Positions 50,050 to 60,438 of a DNA stretch of 64,000 bases are shown one piece after another. This stretch comes from Candidatus Fredericiella danica. Its GTDB lineage: Bacteria > Chloroflexota > Anaerolineae > Caldilineales > Caldilineaceae. The notes under the pieces are model-generated. The model was not told where the DNA came from. It ran no database searches and worked only from the letters and a program-made list of their open reading frames with translations. Position 1 is the first letter of the stretch. The number at the start of each line of letters is the position of its first letter. The position numbers were made by a program, and so were the translations under genes. The stretch spans positions 1 to 64,000 of the forward strand of contig JADJPH010000024.1 of the NCBI GenBank assembly GCA_016713335.1, given 5' to 3'.

Positions 50050-52046
50050 CTATCTATTCTCAATCTTTGGCAAATATACTGCCTCGCCACCCAGAATCGT
50101 GACGGCAGTGCGCGTAATGACGGTCCCTTGATCATTGTCGATCAACGCCGTATTGCGAATCACGCTCGCCTTGCCAGGCGTGCCGCCCGCGGTCATCGTG
50201 TACGTCACCGTCACCGGTTGCGTGCTCGACACCTCGCCGTCCCACAGAATCCGTCCGCCCGCAACCGCCACCTGCCCGCTGCTCGCTTGGACGGTGCCGG
50301 TCACGAGGGTCGCATTGGTGGGGAGGGTGTCGGTCAGGCGAGCGCTGGGGAGAAGCGCGCCGGGGTTAAGCAGGCGAATGGTATAGTGAAGTGGGTCGTT
50401 CGGTTCGGCCTGCGCCTTGTCAACGAGCTTCTGTGAGGTGGCAAGGGTGCCCTTGACCTGGGTTGGGACGACCCCGGCCCGCAGGTAGTTGCCGCGCCCG
50501 GTGCCCCAGAGGATGCGGGCGTTGGCGGAATTACCGATGTCATAGGCCACCAGCCCACGATTGATGGTCCCAAGCACCAGCTCCAGGTCAGGATCCGCGT
50601 CAATGTTGGCGATCGTGGGCGCGCCCAACGCCCCGCCGCGACCATCACTGACGTTAAAGGGCAATTCCACCGCATCGATCAGCTTGCCATCCCAACTGAC
50701 GACGTAGAGTCTCCCCGGCTTGTTGCTGTCGTTCTGGGTCCACGACGCAAAGATCACCTCCGCCTTCCCGTTGTTGTCCAGATCCACTACGATCGGTTCG
50801 GTTGCAAAACGGATGAAGCCTTCGTTGGCGCCGGTTACCTCAAAGGGCCAACTCCCGTGCTCGGTCTTATCGAGCCAATAGGCATGGACGCGCCCGTCAT
50901 ACGATGGATAGAGGATCTCGCGCAGCCCATCCCCGTCGAGGTCCACGACGACCGGATTGGGTGCGTTGTTCTCGATCACGTTGTAGTCCTCGCTCAGTGG
51001 CGCCGCATGCGCATCGGGGTCGGAATCACCGTCCAGTCGTGCGTAGCATCCTTCCAGCGCGTACGGTCAGCGTTGAGGATATAGGGCATCTCGTAGAGAT
51101 CTTGATAGGGATTGGCGCCGCAGTTGTAGATGTTGCCCACGATGATAATTTCCAGTTTGCCGTCCCCGTTCACGTCGGCGATGGTCGGCGCGCTGTTCGC
51201 CATGTTGGGCCGGTGCTCGACGCCGCAATCGGCATAGCCGCGCAGGTCGACGGCATGATCGACGTGCAACCCCACGCGCGCCCATGCCTTCCGGACGCCG
51301 TTGATCAGTCCATACACCGGGTTGGCGCGCAGTGGGGAGCCGTCGGCATGAAACGCCGCTACGTAGTGCGTGTCGTTGGGGCCAATCACCTCGGCGCTGC
51401 CGTCACCGTCGACGTCAGCCACTGCGACATTCTCATTGAAGCAGCCGGACGCATACCCGTTGGTGTCGCCATCCGGGGAGAGCTGCGGCCAGCCGGATCG
51501 GACCGTACCGTCGTGCTCGTACACAAACCATTGGTTGTCGGAGCGCGTTGAACAGATGGCGATCTCAAGGTCGTGGTCGTTGTCCATGTCGGCCGTCGCC
51601 AGGCTGCGGATCTCACGGCCGTCACCGGTCGGGTTCTTCGGCCAGGGTGAGATTGGGTTCAGCCCGGGGCCGTAAACGGCAAGTTCACCGTCGCCGCTTG
51701 CCGTGACCACCTCAAGGCGCGTGTCGTTGTTGATATCGGCAAGCACGATGCCGGGCCAAAGGCGGGCGCTGCTCCCCTGCGGGCGAATCCACTTGATGGT
51801 CCCTGAGGTCCCGTTCACTGCCATCAGGGTATAGCCGCCCCAGTAGACTTCCGCGGCGCCGTCAGCGTCGAGATCGCCCACCGCGGGGGAGGCATACCAG
51901 CCCGTCTCGCAGTACCAGTTGGGGCAGCGCTGCCATTTCAAGGTGAGGGGCCACGGCGACGCCGCCGCAGGCTCGGCACTATGGGCGGGGAGCGCCGGAA
52001 GCAGGGAAAAGAGGAGAACAGCAAGAAGCAAGAAATGGCGTTTCAT
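50050..52046 (-). CDS. Secreted FG-GAP/VCBS repeat protein with DUF11-like domain (frameshifted)
   Basis: About 665 residues from MKRHFLLLAVLLFSLLPALPAHS at 52046 (SD ggaggt), a clear signal peptide. A beta-propeller follows, built of FG-GAP repeats with calcium-type loops: VGDLDADGAAEVYWGG, LADINNDTRLEVVTA, TADMDNDHDLEIAI, VADVDGDGSAEVIG, IADVNGDGKLEIIIVG, VVDLDGDGLREILYPS, VVDLDNNGKAEVIFAS, IANIDADPDLELVLG. The C-terminal DUF11-like domain (DPLHYTIRLLNPGALLPSARLTDTLPTNATLV) ends in VYLPKIENR. The frame breaks near 50985. Such propellers bind ligands or surfaces in an integrin-like way; the partner is unknown. Confidence 0.85.
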
Positions 52047-52084
52047 GGAAGTACCTCCGTAGAAAACCACATATTTACCCGCAA

Positions 52085-52345
52085 CAAGAGAGAGGAGTAT
52101 CCCGCCAAGCCGCAAAGCCGCCAAGGAGGACAGGGGGAAGTCTCCCGCAGGGACGCGGGGAGATATCGACCCAAGAACGCAAAGAACACAAAGAAAATGC
52201 AGAGTCTCCGCCCTTTTCTTTGTGTTCTCTGTGCTCTTTGTGGTGATTTTCCATCTTCCTCCCCGCATTTCCCTGCGGCTCTGCGTCACTGCGGGAGATA
52301 TCGTTTTTTCTCCCCTTTGTGGCTTGGCGGGAGGCTTTGGCTCTT
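52085..52345. repeat. Self-complementary intergenic repeat (cgccaag/gcaaag family)
   Basis: The left end cccgccaagccgcaaag is mirrored by ctttgtggcttggcggg at the right. Inside, acaaagaaaa is mirrored by ttttctttgt, and gggagatatcg appears at both shoulders. The element can fold into one long imperfect hairpin. It is a relative of the repeat at 2889-3128. It separates the FG-GAP gene from divergent clpB. Confidence 0.7.
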
Positions 52346-52457
52346 TCTGATAGTGTAAGCATTGATACAAAGCTCTAACGGTTCGCCAATATGATACTGA
52401 TGCTTTGTTGCTAGAATAGTGCAATACTCTATTGATTACCAGGAGCAACCGACGTCT

Positions 52458-55052
52458 ATGCGACTCGATAAATTGACCCAAAAAGCGCAGGCCGCGTTAG
52501 TCGAAGCGCAGAGCCTGGCGCAGCGATATCAAAATTCGACCGTTGAACCCGCCCACTTGCTCGAAGCTTTGCTCAAGCAGGAAGGAGGCGTTGTCCCTGC
52601 CATCCTCAACCGGATCGGCGTGGACCTTACGATGCTCGAACGCAGCGTCGACCAGACGATCACCGCCCTGCCTAAAGCTGCAGGCGCCTCCGTCCAGGTA
52701 GGAATGGGGCGCGAATTGTCGTCCGTGTTGGGCGAGGCCGAGAAGATCGCGGAGAACATGCGCGATGAGTATCTGTCGACCGAGCATATGCTGCTGGCGA
52801 TGGCCTCGACGCCCGGCAAAACCAAGGATTTGCTACAGCGGCACGGCGTTGACTACAACGCGATCATGCAGGCGCTGGCCGGGATCCGCGGCAACCAACG
52901 CGTCACCAGCGACAATCCGGAAGCACAGTATGAGGCGCTGGCCAAGTATGGCCGCGACCTCACGGCAGAGGCGCGCAAGGGCAAGCTCGATCCCGTGATC
53001 GGTCGCGACGAAGAGATTCGCCGCGTCATCCAGATCCTGAGCCGGCGCACCAAAAACAACCCGGTGCTGATTGGCGAACCCGGTGTCGGTAAGACCGCCA
53101 TCGTCGAAGGGCTGGCGCAACGCATCGTCAAAGGCGACGTGCCGTCCGGTCTCAAGGACAAACAACTGATTTCGCTCGACATGGGCGCATTGGTTGCCGG
53201 CGCCAAATACCGCGGTGAATTTGAAGAGCGACTCAAGGCCGTACTGCAGGAGATCGGCAAGTCCGAGGGCCGCATCATCTTGTTTATCGATGAAATGCAC
53301 ACACTCATCGGTGCGGGTGCGGCGGAAGGTTCCATGGATGCCAGCAATATGCTGAAACCGATGCTGGCACGCGGCGAACTTCATTTGATCGGGGCGACCA
53401 CGCTCGACGAATACCGCAAGCACGTCGAGAAGGATGCCGCGCTGGAGCGGCGTTTCCAACCTGTCTTTGTCGGTGAGCCGAGCGTTGAAGATACGATCAG
53501 CATCCTGCGTGGGCTGAAGGAACGGTACGAAGTGCACCACGGCGTGCGCGTCACCGACGGGGCGGTCATCGCCGCGGCCACGCTGAGCAATCGCTATATC
53601 AGCGACCGTTTCCTGCCCGATAAGGCGATCGATTTGATCGACGAAGCGGCCAGCCGGCTGAAGATGCAGATCGACTCCAAACCGCAAGAGTTGGATGTGA
53701 TCGACCGGCAGGTCATGCAGCTTGAGATCGAACGCGAGGCGCTCAAGCAGGAAAAGGACGACGCCTCCAAGGAACGGCTGCAGACGCTGGAAAAAGAATT
53801 GGCCGACCTCAAGGAGAAGAGCGCGGAGCTGACCGGACGATGGCAGTCTGAGCGCGAGTCGATTGCCAAGGTGCGCGAACTGCGCGAGCAGTTGGAAGCC
53901 ATCCGCGTCGAGATCGAACAGGCCGAGCGCGACTACAACCTGCAGAAGGCCGCCGAACTCCGCTATGGCAAGACACGCCAGTTGGAAGCAGAGCTGAAAG
54001 AGGCGGAAGAGCGGGTGCGCACGCTGCAAAAATCCGGCGCCCTGCTCAAGGAAGAGGTCGACAGCGAAGAGATCGCCGCGATCGTCAGCAAATGGACGGG
54101 CATCCCGGTTTCCAAGCTGATGGAGGGCGAACGCGAGAAATTGCTGCACCTGGAGGACTTCCTGCACCAGCGCGTCGTGGGTCAGGACGAAGCGGTGAAT
54201 GCCGTTTCCAACGCCATCCGGCGCAGCCGGGCAGGGTTGCAGGATCCGAACCGTCCGATTGGCAGTTTCATTTTCCTGGGGCCGACCGGCACCGGCAAGA
54301 CCGAACTGGCGCGTGCGCTGGCCGAGTATCTCTTTGACGATGAGCAGGCTATGGTGCGGATCGACATGAGCGAATACCAGGAGCGGCACACCGTGGCACG
54401 GCTCATCGCTGCGCCACCCGGCTATATCGGTTACGACGAAGGCGGCCAGCTCACCGAAGCGGTGCGGAGACGGCCCTATTCGGTGGTCCTCTTCGATGAA
54501 ATCGAAAAGGCGCATCCGGAGGTCTTTAACGTGCTTTTGCAGGTACTTGACGACGGCCGGCTGACGGATAGCCAGGGACGCACGGTCGACTTTAAGAACA
54601 CGATTATCATCATGACGAGCAACATCGGCAGCCAGTATATCCTGGAGGCCGGTGAGATGAACGAAAAGGTGGAAGCGAAGGTGCGTGACGCCTTGCGCAA
54701 CCACTTCCGGCCGGAATTCCTGAATCGTGTGGACGAGATCGTCGTCTTCCATGCGCTCAGGAAGGATCAGTTGAAACAGATCATCGAGATCCAACTGAGC
54801 CGGCTGCGCGAGTTGCTAAAGGATCGACACATCACTTTGGCTTTGACGGATAAAGCCAAAGATGTGCTGGTGAATGAGGGGTACGATCCGGCCTTTGGCG
54901 CACGCCCACTCAAGCGCGTGCTCCAGCACCGCATTGCGGATCCGCTGGCGAAGGAGATTCTGGAGGGTGCGGTGAACCCCGGCGATCACGTTTTGGTTGA
55001 TGCCGCAGGCGGTGATCTAGTCTTCTCGGTGGGTAAGCACCCGGCAAACTGA
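52458..55052 (+). CDS. clpB: ATP-dependent disaggregase ClpB
   Basis: 864 residues from MRLDKLTQKAQAALVEAQ. The N-terminal Clp repeat (1-145) is followed by AAA-1 (Walker A GEPGVGKT, Walker B IILFIDEMHTLIGAG). The middle coiled coil (about 410-530, very Glu/Lys-rich) distinguishes ClpB from ClpC. AAA-2 has GPTGTGKTELARALAEYLF and VVLFDEIEKAHPEVFN. With DnaK it resolubilises aggregated proteins. No CIRCE element is visible upstream. A good terminator follows. No frameshift, unlike many neighbours. Confidence 0.97.
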   Translation: MRLDKLTQKAQAALVEAQSLAQRYQNSTVEPAHLLEALLKQEGGVVPAILNRIGVDLTMLERSVDQTITALPKAAGASVQVGMGRELSSVLGEAEKIAENMRDEYLSTEHMLLAMASTPGKTKDLLQRHGVDYNAIMQALAGIRGNQRVTSDNPEAQYEALAKYGRDLTAEARKGKLDPVIGRDEEIRRVIQILSRRTKNNPVLIGEPGVGKTAIVEGLAQRIVKGDVPSGLKDKQLISLDMGALVAGAKYRGEFEERLKAVLQEIGKSEGRIILFIDEMHTLIGAGAAEGSMDASNMLKPMLARGELHLIGATTLDEYRKHVEKDAALERRFQPVFVGEPSVEDTISILRGLKERYEVHHGVRVTDGAVIAAATLSNRYISDRFLPDKAIDLIDEAASRLKMQIDSKPQELDVIDRQVMQLEIEREALKQEKDDASKERLQTLEKELADLKEKSAELTGRWQSERESIAKVRELREQLEAIRVEIEQAERDYNLQKAAELRYGKTRQLEAELKEAEERVRTLQKSGALLKEEVDSEEIAAIVSKWTGIPVSKLMEGEREKLLHLEDFLHQRVVGQDEAVNAVSNAIRRSRAGLQDPNRPIGSFIFLGPTGTGKTELARALAEYLFDDEQAMVRIDMSEYQERHTVARLIAAPPGYIGYDEGGQLTEAVRRRPYSVVLFDEIEKAHPEVFNVLLQVLDDGRLTDSQGRTVDFKNTIIIMTSNIGSQYILEAGEMNEKVEAKVRDALRNHFRPEFLNRVDEIVVFHALRKDQLKQIIEIQLSRLRELLKDRHITLALTDKAKDVLVNEGYDPAFGARPLKRVLQHRIADPLAKEILEGAVNPGDHVLVDAAGGDLVFSVGKHPAN

Positions 55053-55086
55053 CTAGATAGACACTCGAAAAATTACATCGTTTATA

Positions 55087-55118
55087 AGGGACTTGCACCC
55101 GCAGGTCCCTGCTTTTTT
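55087..55118 (+). terminator. Intrinsic terminator of clpB
   Basis: A 10-bp stem, agggacttgc (55087-55096) and gcaggtccct (55101-55110), loop accc, then gc and six T. Confidence 0.85.
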
Positions 55119-55213
55119 CGTAACAGAAAACCCACTACATCGTCATACAATATAGGGGTAGAGTGCTATCCAGTGGAGGATGGCACCATTTGCTTATGTC
55201 ATAAGGAGGCGCC

Positions 55214-58200
55214 ATGCCCCTTGTACAAGAGAACAACAAGCCGGACAGAGTGATCAGACCCCATCGATTCTTCATCCTTGCATTTGGTGCGGTGCTGCTC
55301 AGTTGCCTGGTGCTGGTCCCGCACCCCGCTCACGCCGAAGGCAAGGTCACCGATTGTTCGAAATATGGACCGGGCGCCGGCACACTGCAAACGGCCATGA
55401 AGGGTGGCGGGCTGGTGACCTTCGAATGTAGTGGGGTCATCATCGTGCCTGAGATGCAGTTGGGACTCACCAACCTCATCCTGGATGCCACCGGCCAGCA
55501 TGTCACGCTGGACGGCAACCACGCCAATCGCCTCTTTGATGTCGGTGACGGCAATCTTGAAATCCGGTATCTGACCCTCACGGGCGGGAAATCAGTGGAG
55601 GGTGGCGGGGCGATCTTCAGCGGCGGCCAGGTCACCATCACCCACAGCCTGATCTACGGCAATGAAGCCACCTATGGCGGCGCGCTGGAGATCTACAATG
55701 GGCGTTTGCTGATAGTCAGTTCCACCATCACCGACAACTATGCCAACAGTCCCGGATCCACGGGTGGCGGCGGTGCGATCGACCAATATTATCAATACTG
55801 GGCCGGGCTTGATGTGCGGAGCAAAAGCAGCCTCGTCGCCACCGGCAGGGATCGCATCAAGCCGGGCGACGAGACCAAGGTCGTGCCCGCCAGTGACAGT
55901 AGCCCAGTGCCTGAGGTCACGATCCTCTTCAGCACCATCACCAACAATCGAGCCGAGATCAGCACACGCGCCGGGTTGTGGCGTGAAAATGGCAACCTGA
56001 CGCTCGAAGGCACGATCATCGCCAAGAACGATGGGCGTGACTGTCTGATCGAGGGTACGGCAAGCTTCAATCCCAAGAATGCCAACCTGGACGGCGATGG
56101 CAGTTGCAGCGCCAGCATCCATGCCGATCCGCTCCTCACCGCGTTAACCGATTATGGCGGTCCCACCTTGCTGTTTGGGTTGAAGAGCAACAGCCCGGCG
56201 ATCGACGCCGCGCCGCCGGGACCCTGCCTGGCGCCGACCGATCAGCGCCGCGTGCAACGCCCCCGCGATGGCACGCGCGATCAGGTTGCAGCCTGTGATC
56301 TCGGGGCGTACGAATTTGCCAAGTACTTCTATGGCAATGCCAATCTGAATGACGGGTTGGTAGGCCATTGGCGTTTCGACGAAGGTGCGGGAGCCGTCGC
56401 ACTCGACAGTTCCGGCTTTGGCAACAATGGGGTGCTTGGCCCCGCCCTCGAGTACGGCACGGATGTCGCCCCGGTCGGTTTCAACGATCTCTATTCCCTT
56501 TCATCGACCCGGTCGGGCATGGTCACGACGCCCAATGCGGCCGTCCTGAACCCACACTCCTCGATGACACTTGCGGCCTGGGTGCGTTTGAACCGCACCG
56601 GCGGCGATGTGCGGCTGATTGACAAGGTTGGCAACCTGACGACCGGTCCTGGATATCTCTTCGCTGCAGAAAACGGTGTGTTGCGCGCCGATTTCTGGGA
56701 TGCTGCGGACGCACGCCATACGATCACGGCGGGTCTGGTGGTCACGGGCACGTGGATTCATGTTGCAGTCACCTGGTCTGCCGGCGGCGTCGCCACGACC
56801 TATGTCAACGGCGTTGCAGCCGGCAGCCAGCCCGGCGGCGCCAGTCTGAAGGCGAGCAATGGCCCGCTGCGGATCTCGGCGAACGGCCAAATCGACGATG
56901 TCCGCATCTATGATCGGGAATTGAGCGCAGCCCAGGTCGGTGCGTTGGCGGGCGGCAGTTCCTGCGTCCAGACCGGCACGACCTGGGATGACGCCGTGCC
57001 CGATCTGCAATGTGCGCTGACGGCAATGAACAGCGGCAACAGCCTCTGGGTGGCGAAGGGCCGCTACGTCCCGTTCCGTGGGCCGGATCCCGAGGTCAGC
57101 TTTGTGATTCCAAGCGGTGCAGCCGTTTACGGAGGTTTCCCCAGCGGCGCCACCAACATGAATCAGCGTGACCTTGCCAACAATCCTTCGGTGCTCAGCG
57201 GCGACCTGATGGGCGACGATCAGAGCGATAGCACCGGCGTTGTGACCGACGTCACCGCCATTGTTGGGAACAATGCACGCCACGTGGTAGTGCTCAGCGA
57301 CGCCGTCGACCAGACGGTCCTCGACGGCTTTATCGTGACCGCAGGCGCAACCCAGAGCAGCCAGGAGACGGTGGAATACGACGCCACCAACAGTCTGCTG
57401 GGTTCGGGCGCCGGAATCTACATCGTCAGCGGTTCGCCGCTGTTGCGCCGGCTGCTGGTGGTCGGCAACTGGGCAAGCTATCAGGGGCGCCGCGTACATC
57501 ATGGCCGGCGCGCCGCGTTGGGTGGATGTGGTGATGCGCAGCAACCGGGGCGGCCGCGGTGGGGCCATCGCCATGGAAAGTGGTGCGTCGATCATTGCAA
57601 ACGGCTTGATCGCGGGCAACTATTCGGCCAGCACGGGCGGCGCCATTTGGCTCGGATCGGGCGCGTTTCGGCTGGTGAACGTAACGATGGCCGGCAACCG
57701 TGCGCGCACTGCCGGTGGCGGCGTCGCCATGGCGAGTTGTGCGTTTGAGGCTGAGAACAGCATCTTCGCCAATAACAGCGCACCGGATGACCCGCAGGTG
57801 CAGAACGAATGCTCGGCGAAATTCAAGATCAGCAAGGTCGAGGATGGCTGTCCCACGGCCGCGACCTGCACCAACATCGTCACCGGCGTGGCAGGGTTCA
57901 CGGCGCCGGCGCAAGCGACGAATGCACCAACGCTGTTGGGCGACTATTCGCTCGTGCCGGCGGCAGCGGAAATCGACCTGGGGAACAACGGTGCATCCAT
58001 TGCGGGGGTATTGCCCGATGTCACCACCATCGATGAGTTGTCGAGTGACGCCATCGGTGGGGAGCGCCTCATTGCGGTGCATCAGGCAGCGAAAGTGATC
58101 GACCTGGGCGCGATGGAAGCGAGCAACACGCCGCCCCGCTATATCAGCTTCCCGGTTCAGGTCGCGATGACGACTGAGCCATACACCTACACGGTTGTGA

Positions 58201-58451
58201 CGACCGATGCCAACGAACCAACGGGGACCGGGGTCACGATTACGACGAAGGTGCTGCCTGCCTGGATGAGATTCAAGGCCACGGGGGGAAACACGGGAAG
58301 TGTGACAGGCACGCCTGCGACAAGTGACATTGGGGAGCATCAAATCACCCTGCTCGCCACCGATCCGGGCGGCGCCGGCACCGAGCAGAAGTTTAAGTTG
58401 AATGTGTTTGGAAAAGTGTTTAACGCGTATCTGCCGGCGCTGGGGAGGTGA
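55214..58451 (+). CDS. Secreted beta-helix/LamG protein ending in YLPALGR (frameshifted)
   Basis: About 1,079 residues from MPLVQENNKPDRV at 55214 (SD aaggagg). A signal peptide (about 20-41) is followed by a right-handed beta-helix (GGAIFSGGQVTITHSLIYGN, GGALEIYNGRLLIVSSTITDNYAN) and a LamG/concanavalin domain at about 375-575 (GLVGHWRFDEGAGAVALDSSG, AAWVRLNRTGGDVRL, WIHVAVTWSAGG, QIDDVRIYDRELSAAQV). More beta-helix comes next (GGAIAMESGASIIANGLIAGN), then an Ig-like putative domain (TYTVVTTDANEPTGTGVTI, GTPATSDIGEHQITLLATD). The frame breaks near 57487. The tail VFNAYLPALGR resembles that of the FG-GAP protein. Probably a surface carbohydrate-binding or adhesive protein; pectate-lyase activity is not supported by any visible catalytic motif. 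Confidence 0.85.
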
Positions 58452-58466
58452 GGCGAGGGAGAAGAA

Positions 58467-58502
58467 AAAAGGGTCAATTGACAGTCGTCAATTGACCCTT
58501 TT
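58467..58502. terminator. Bidirectional terminator between convergent genes
   Basis: A perfect 16-bp stem, aaaagggtcaattgac (58467-58482) and gtcaattgaccctttt (58487-58502), with a 4-nt loop and A/T runs at both ends, so it can work on both strands. Confidence 0.9.
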
Positions 58503-58506
58503 GTTG

Positions 58507-58929
58507 CTAGCTTTTCCTCAGCGTCAGCAGACCGGGCACCGTGTCAAAGAGCACGAAGCCGATCGGCAGACCGATGATCGTCATGCAGAGGGCGTAACCC
58601 AGTGCGAGCACGACGCCGGCGAGCCACCAACCCACGAAGATGAACCACAGGGTGCGCAGCAGGATATTGTGCTGCGGCACGTTGACCGGGCCGTAGGGTG
58701 AGACGAGTTTGGCCGGCTCACGCAGGGCCATGATCTTGGGCATGTTGTTCAAGATTGAGATGCCCAGGGGGATGGTGATGATCGGCAGGAAGAGCAGGTA
58801 GGCCAGCCCCACTGCAAAGCTCCCCAACCACCAACCGATAAAGACAAACCATAAGATCTGCAACAGACAGCCGGGACCCTGCTTCACGGCGTAGACAGGC
58901 TGTTGTTGATTTGAATTCGCTGCGTTCAT
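58507..58929 (-). CDS. YccF family inner-membrane protein
   Basis: 140 residues with two copies of the YccF repeat. The first is LLQILWFVFIGWWLGSFAVGLAYLLFLPIITIPLGISILNNMPKI; the second is LLRTLWFIFVGWWLAGVVLALGYALCMTIIGLPIGFVLFDTVP. Each contains LWF(V/I)F(I/V)GWWL and a PLG or PIG motif. About four membrane helices. Function in the family is unknown. It stands alone and ends against the bidirectional terminator. Confidence 0.93.
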   Translation of the reverse strand: MNAANSNQQQPVYAVKQGPGCLLQILWFVFIGWWLGSFAVGLAYLLFLPIITIPLGISILNNMPKIMALREPAKLVSPYGPVNVPQHNILLRTLWFIFVGWWLAGVVLALGYALCMTIIGLPIGFVLFDTVPGLLTLRKS

Positions 58930-59100
58930 TTATTTCCTTCCGCCTCTGAATGAGGGTGATGTTCATAGAATTGATAGCATGAAACAATACGCAGAATTTG
59001 GGTGGAGGTTGCGGGGGGAGGCAAGTGCGCAGTAGCCAGGGGGCGAGTTTTGGGGGTGGTGGCGCTCCGGTGGCGCTACGAACGCCCTTGCGGAAAAAAT
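58930..59100. other. Intergenic stretch without a gene
   Basis: No conserved frame, hairpin with T-run, or promoter pair is seen. It probably includes decayed sequence of the transporter remnant beside it. Confidence 0.35.
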
Positions 59101-59415
59101 CTACCCCGAAAGAGGGACTGGGGACTCACCACCCTGACGGGATGGTGCTCTGACAGAGGCGCTCTGACAGAGGTATATTGTATATCGGCGCCGCGCGCTA
59201 TAGCCCCCATGCTCATGCCTGTGCCCATGCACCAGCGGCGTCCGGGCACGGCGAATCAGCGGCAGCACCCCGACCGCAGCGCCGAGATAAAGCAGGCCCG
59301 ATAATTGGAACGGGGTCAACTCACCCAACAGCGACTTGCTAAGCGGCGTTGCTGCGTCAAAGAGTCCGGCAGCCACCAATGCTAAAATAAAGGGACGAAC
59401 CATCGTCGTACGCAA
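59101..59415 (-). pseudogene. Remnant of an EamA/DMT-type transporter
   Basis: The first 57 or so residues after MVRPFILALVAAGLFDA (59403) match the N-terminus of EamA permeases: ATPLSKSLLGELTPFQLSGLLYLGAAVGVLPLIRRAR, with the first two helices, then a His-rich loop (HGHRHEHGG). After that the frame runs into unrelated text and stops, and the remaining eight helices (over 200 residues) are missing on this strand. A short direct repeat, gctctgacagag (twice near 59148-59172), lies at the break. This is a real truncation, not a one-base indel. Confidence 0.65.
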
Positions 59416-59504
59416 TGCTGTGATCGTGAGCGAATGTTGTAATCAGTGCTTCGGCGGCACCTGCACCGGGCGCCAAGGCGCGGAAGCAAGAGAATGTAGC
59501 ATTC

Positions 59505-60362
59505 ATGGTGACACAAGAACCTCTACTGGAACAAGTACGAGATCTGATGGTCCGCGGCGCCAAGCGCCAGATCCGCTTTGGGGATGAAGACCTGACAGAG
59601 ATGATCGCAGCCGGAAACGTCTTTATAAGCGCAGCGCATGGGCGGCCCATGGGGATGCTAGCCGTCAGCCCCGAGGTGCCAGCGCCCAGCTTGCCTGATG
59701 ACGCGCCGCAGCGCGTTTATATGGCAGGCGCAGCCTTTGCACAGGGCGCGTCGCCCAGCGCCGAAAGCACGCGGCTGGTGCAGGCATGGAAAGGCACGTC
59801 CCCACATGCCAGGCGTACGTTGATCGCCTATGCCGAGGAGCCCTGGCTGGAGCGGGCGCTCGAATTTGCTGGGCCCAGCCCCGTCCAAACGGTTGTCTAT
59901 TATGTTTTGCAGTTTCTGGGGCACCAGGCAGCCACCTGGTCAGCCGCCGGCCCTGCCTTTCTGCGCCCTGCAACCATCAACGAACTTGACGCCGTCGCAA
60001 TGCTCGATGCCCAGTCATTCGACCTGCTGTGGCACATGACCGTCCGCGACCTGCATTCACTGCTTTTCCAGGGCCGGATGCAACTGGCCTTTGAGCATGG
60101 CCACCTGATCGGTTACTCTGCGACGACGTTGCGTGGTAGCAGCGTCTACATCTCACGGTTGGCTGTGCACCCAGATTGGCAAGGTCACGGCATCGGTCGC
60201 CAACTGATGGTCGATGCCCTCGTCAGCGGTCTTGAAATGGGCTGTACAGAGGCAATGCTCAATACCCAGTCGAACAACGCGCGCGGGCAACGACTCTACC
60301 ATTCACTGGGTTTTAGACCGACCGGGGCGCAGTTTATTGTGCTCACCATGGATGCCCCCTGA
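59505..60362 (+). CDS. GNAT family N-acetyltransferase
   Basis: 285 residues. The GNAT domain is C-terminal, at about 150-285: FLRPATINELDAVAMLDAQSFD, LAFEHGHLIGYSATTLRGSSVYISRLAVHPDWQGHGIGRQLMVDAL (acetyl-CoA loop Q-G-H-G-I-G), then LNTQSNNARGQRLYHSLGFR. The N-terminal 140 residues look like a second, degenerate GNAT half (GNVFISAAHGRPMGMLAV), giving a tandem-GNAT layout. The acetyl acceptor is unknown. It is 76 bp upstream of the deaminase on the same strand. Confidence 0.88.
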   Translation: MVTQEPLLEQVRDLMVRGAKRQIRFGDEDLTEMIAAGNVFISAAHGRPMGMLAVSPEVPAPSLPDDAPQRVYMAGAAFAQGASPSAESTRLVQAWKGTSPHARRTLIAYAEEPWLERALEFAGPSPVQTVVYYVLQFLGHQAATWSAAGPAFLRPATINELDAVAMLDAQSFDLLWHMTVRDLHSLLFQGRMQLAFEHGHLIGYSATTLRGSSVYISRLAVHPDWQGHGIGRQLMVDALVSGLEMGCTEAMLNTQSNNARGQRLYHSLGFRPTGAQFIVLTMDAP

Positions 60363-60438
60363 TTGGGGCTATTGATTAGATCTGTTGGAAGTGCTACTCT
60401 TCATCCGCTGACATTCATCTAGAAGCGAGCCAGTCACC

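Noticed and set aside
52345..52458. CIRCE/HrcA operator upstream of clpB
   Set aside because: No TTAGCACTC-N9-GAGTGCTAA palindrome is present.
52833..54794. 653-codon minus-strand open frame
   Set aside because: Antisense shadow of clpB.
56501..57619. 372-codon minus-strand open frame
   Set aside because: Antisense shadow of the beta-helix/LamG gene; no recognisable fold or start signal.
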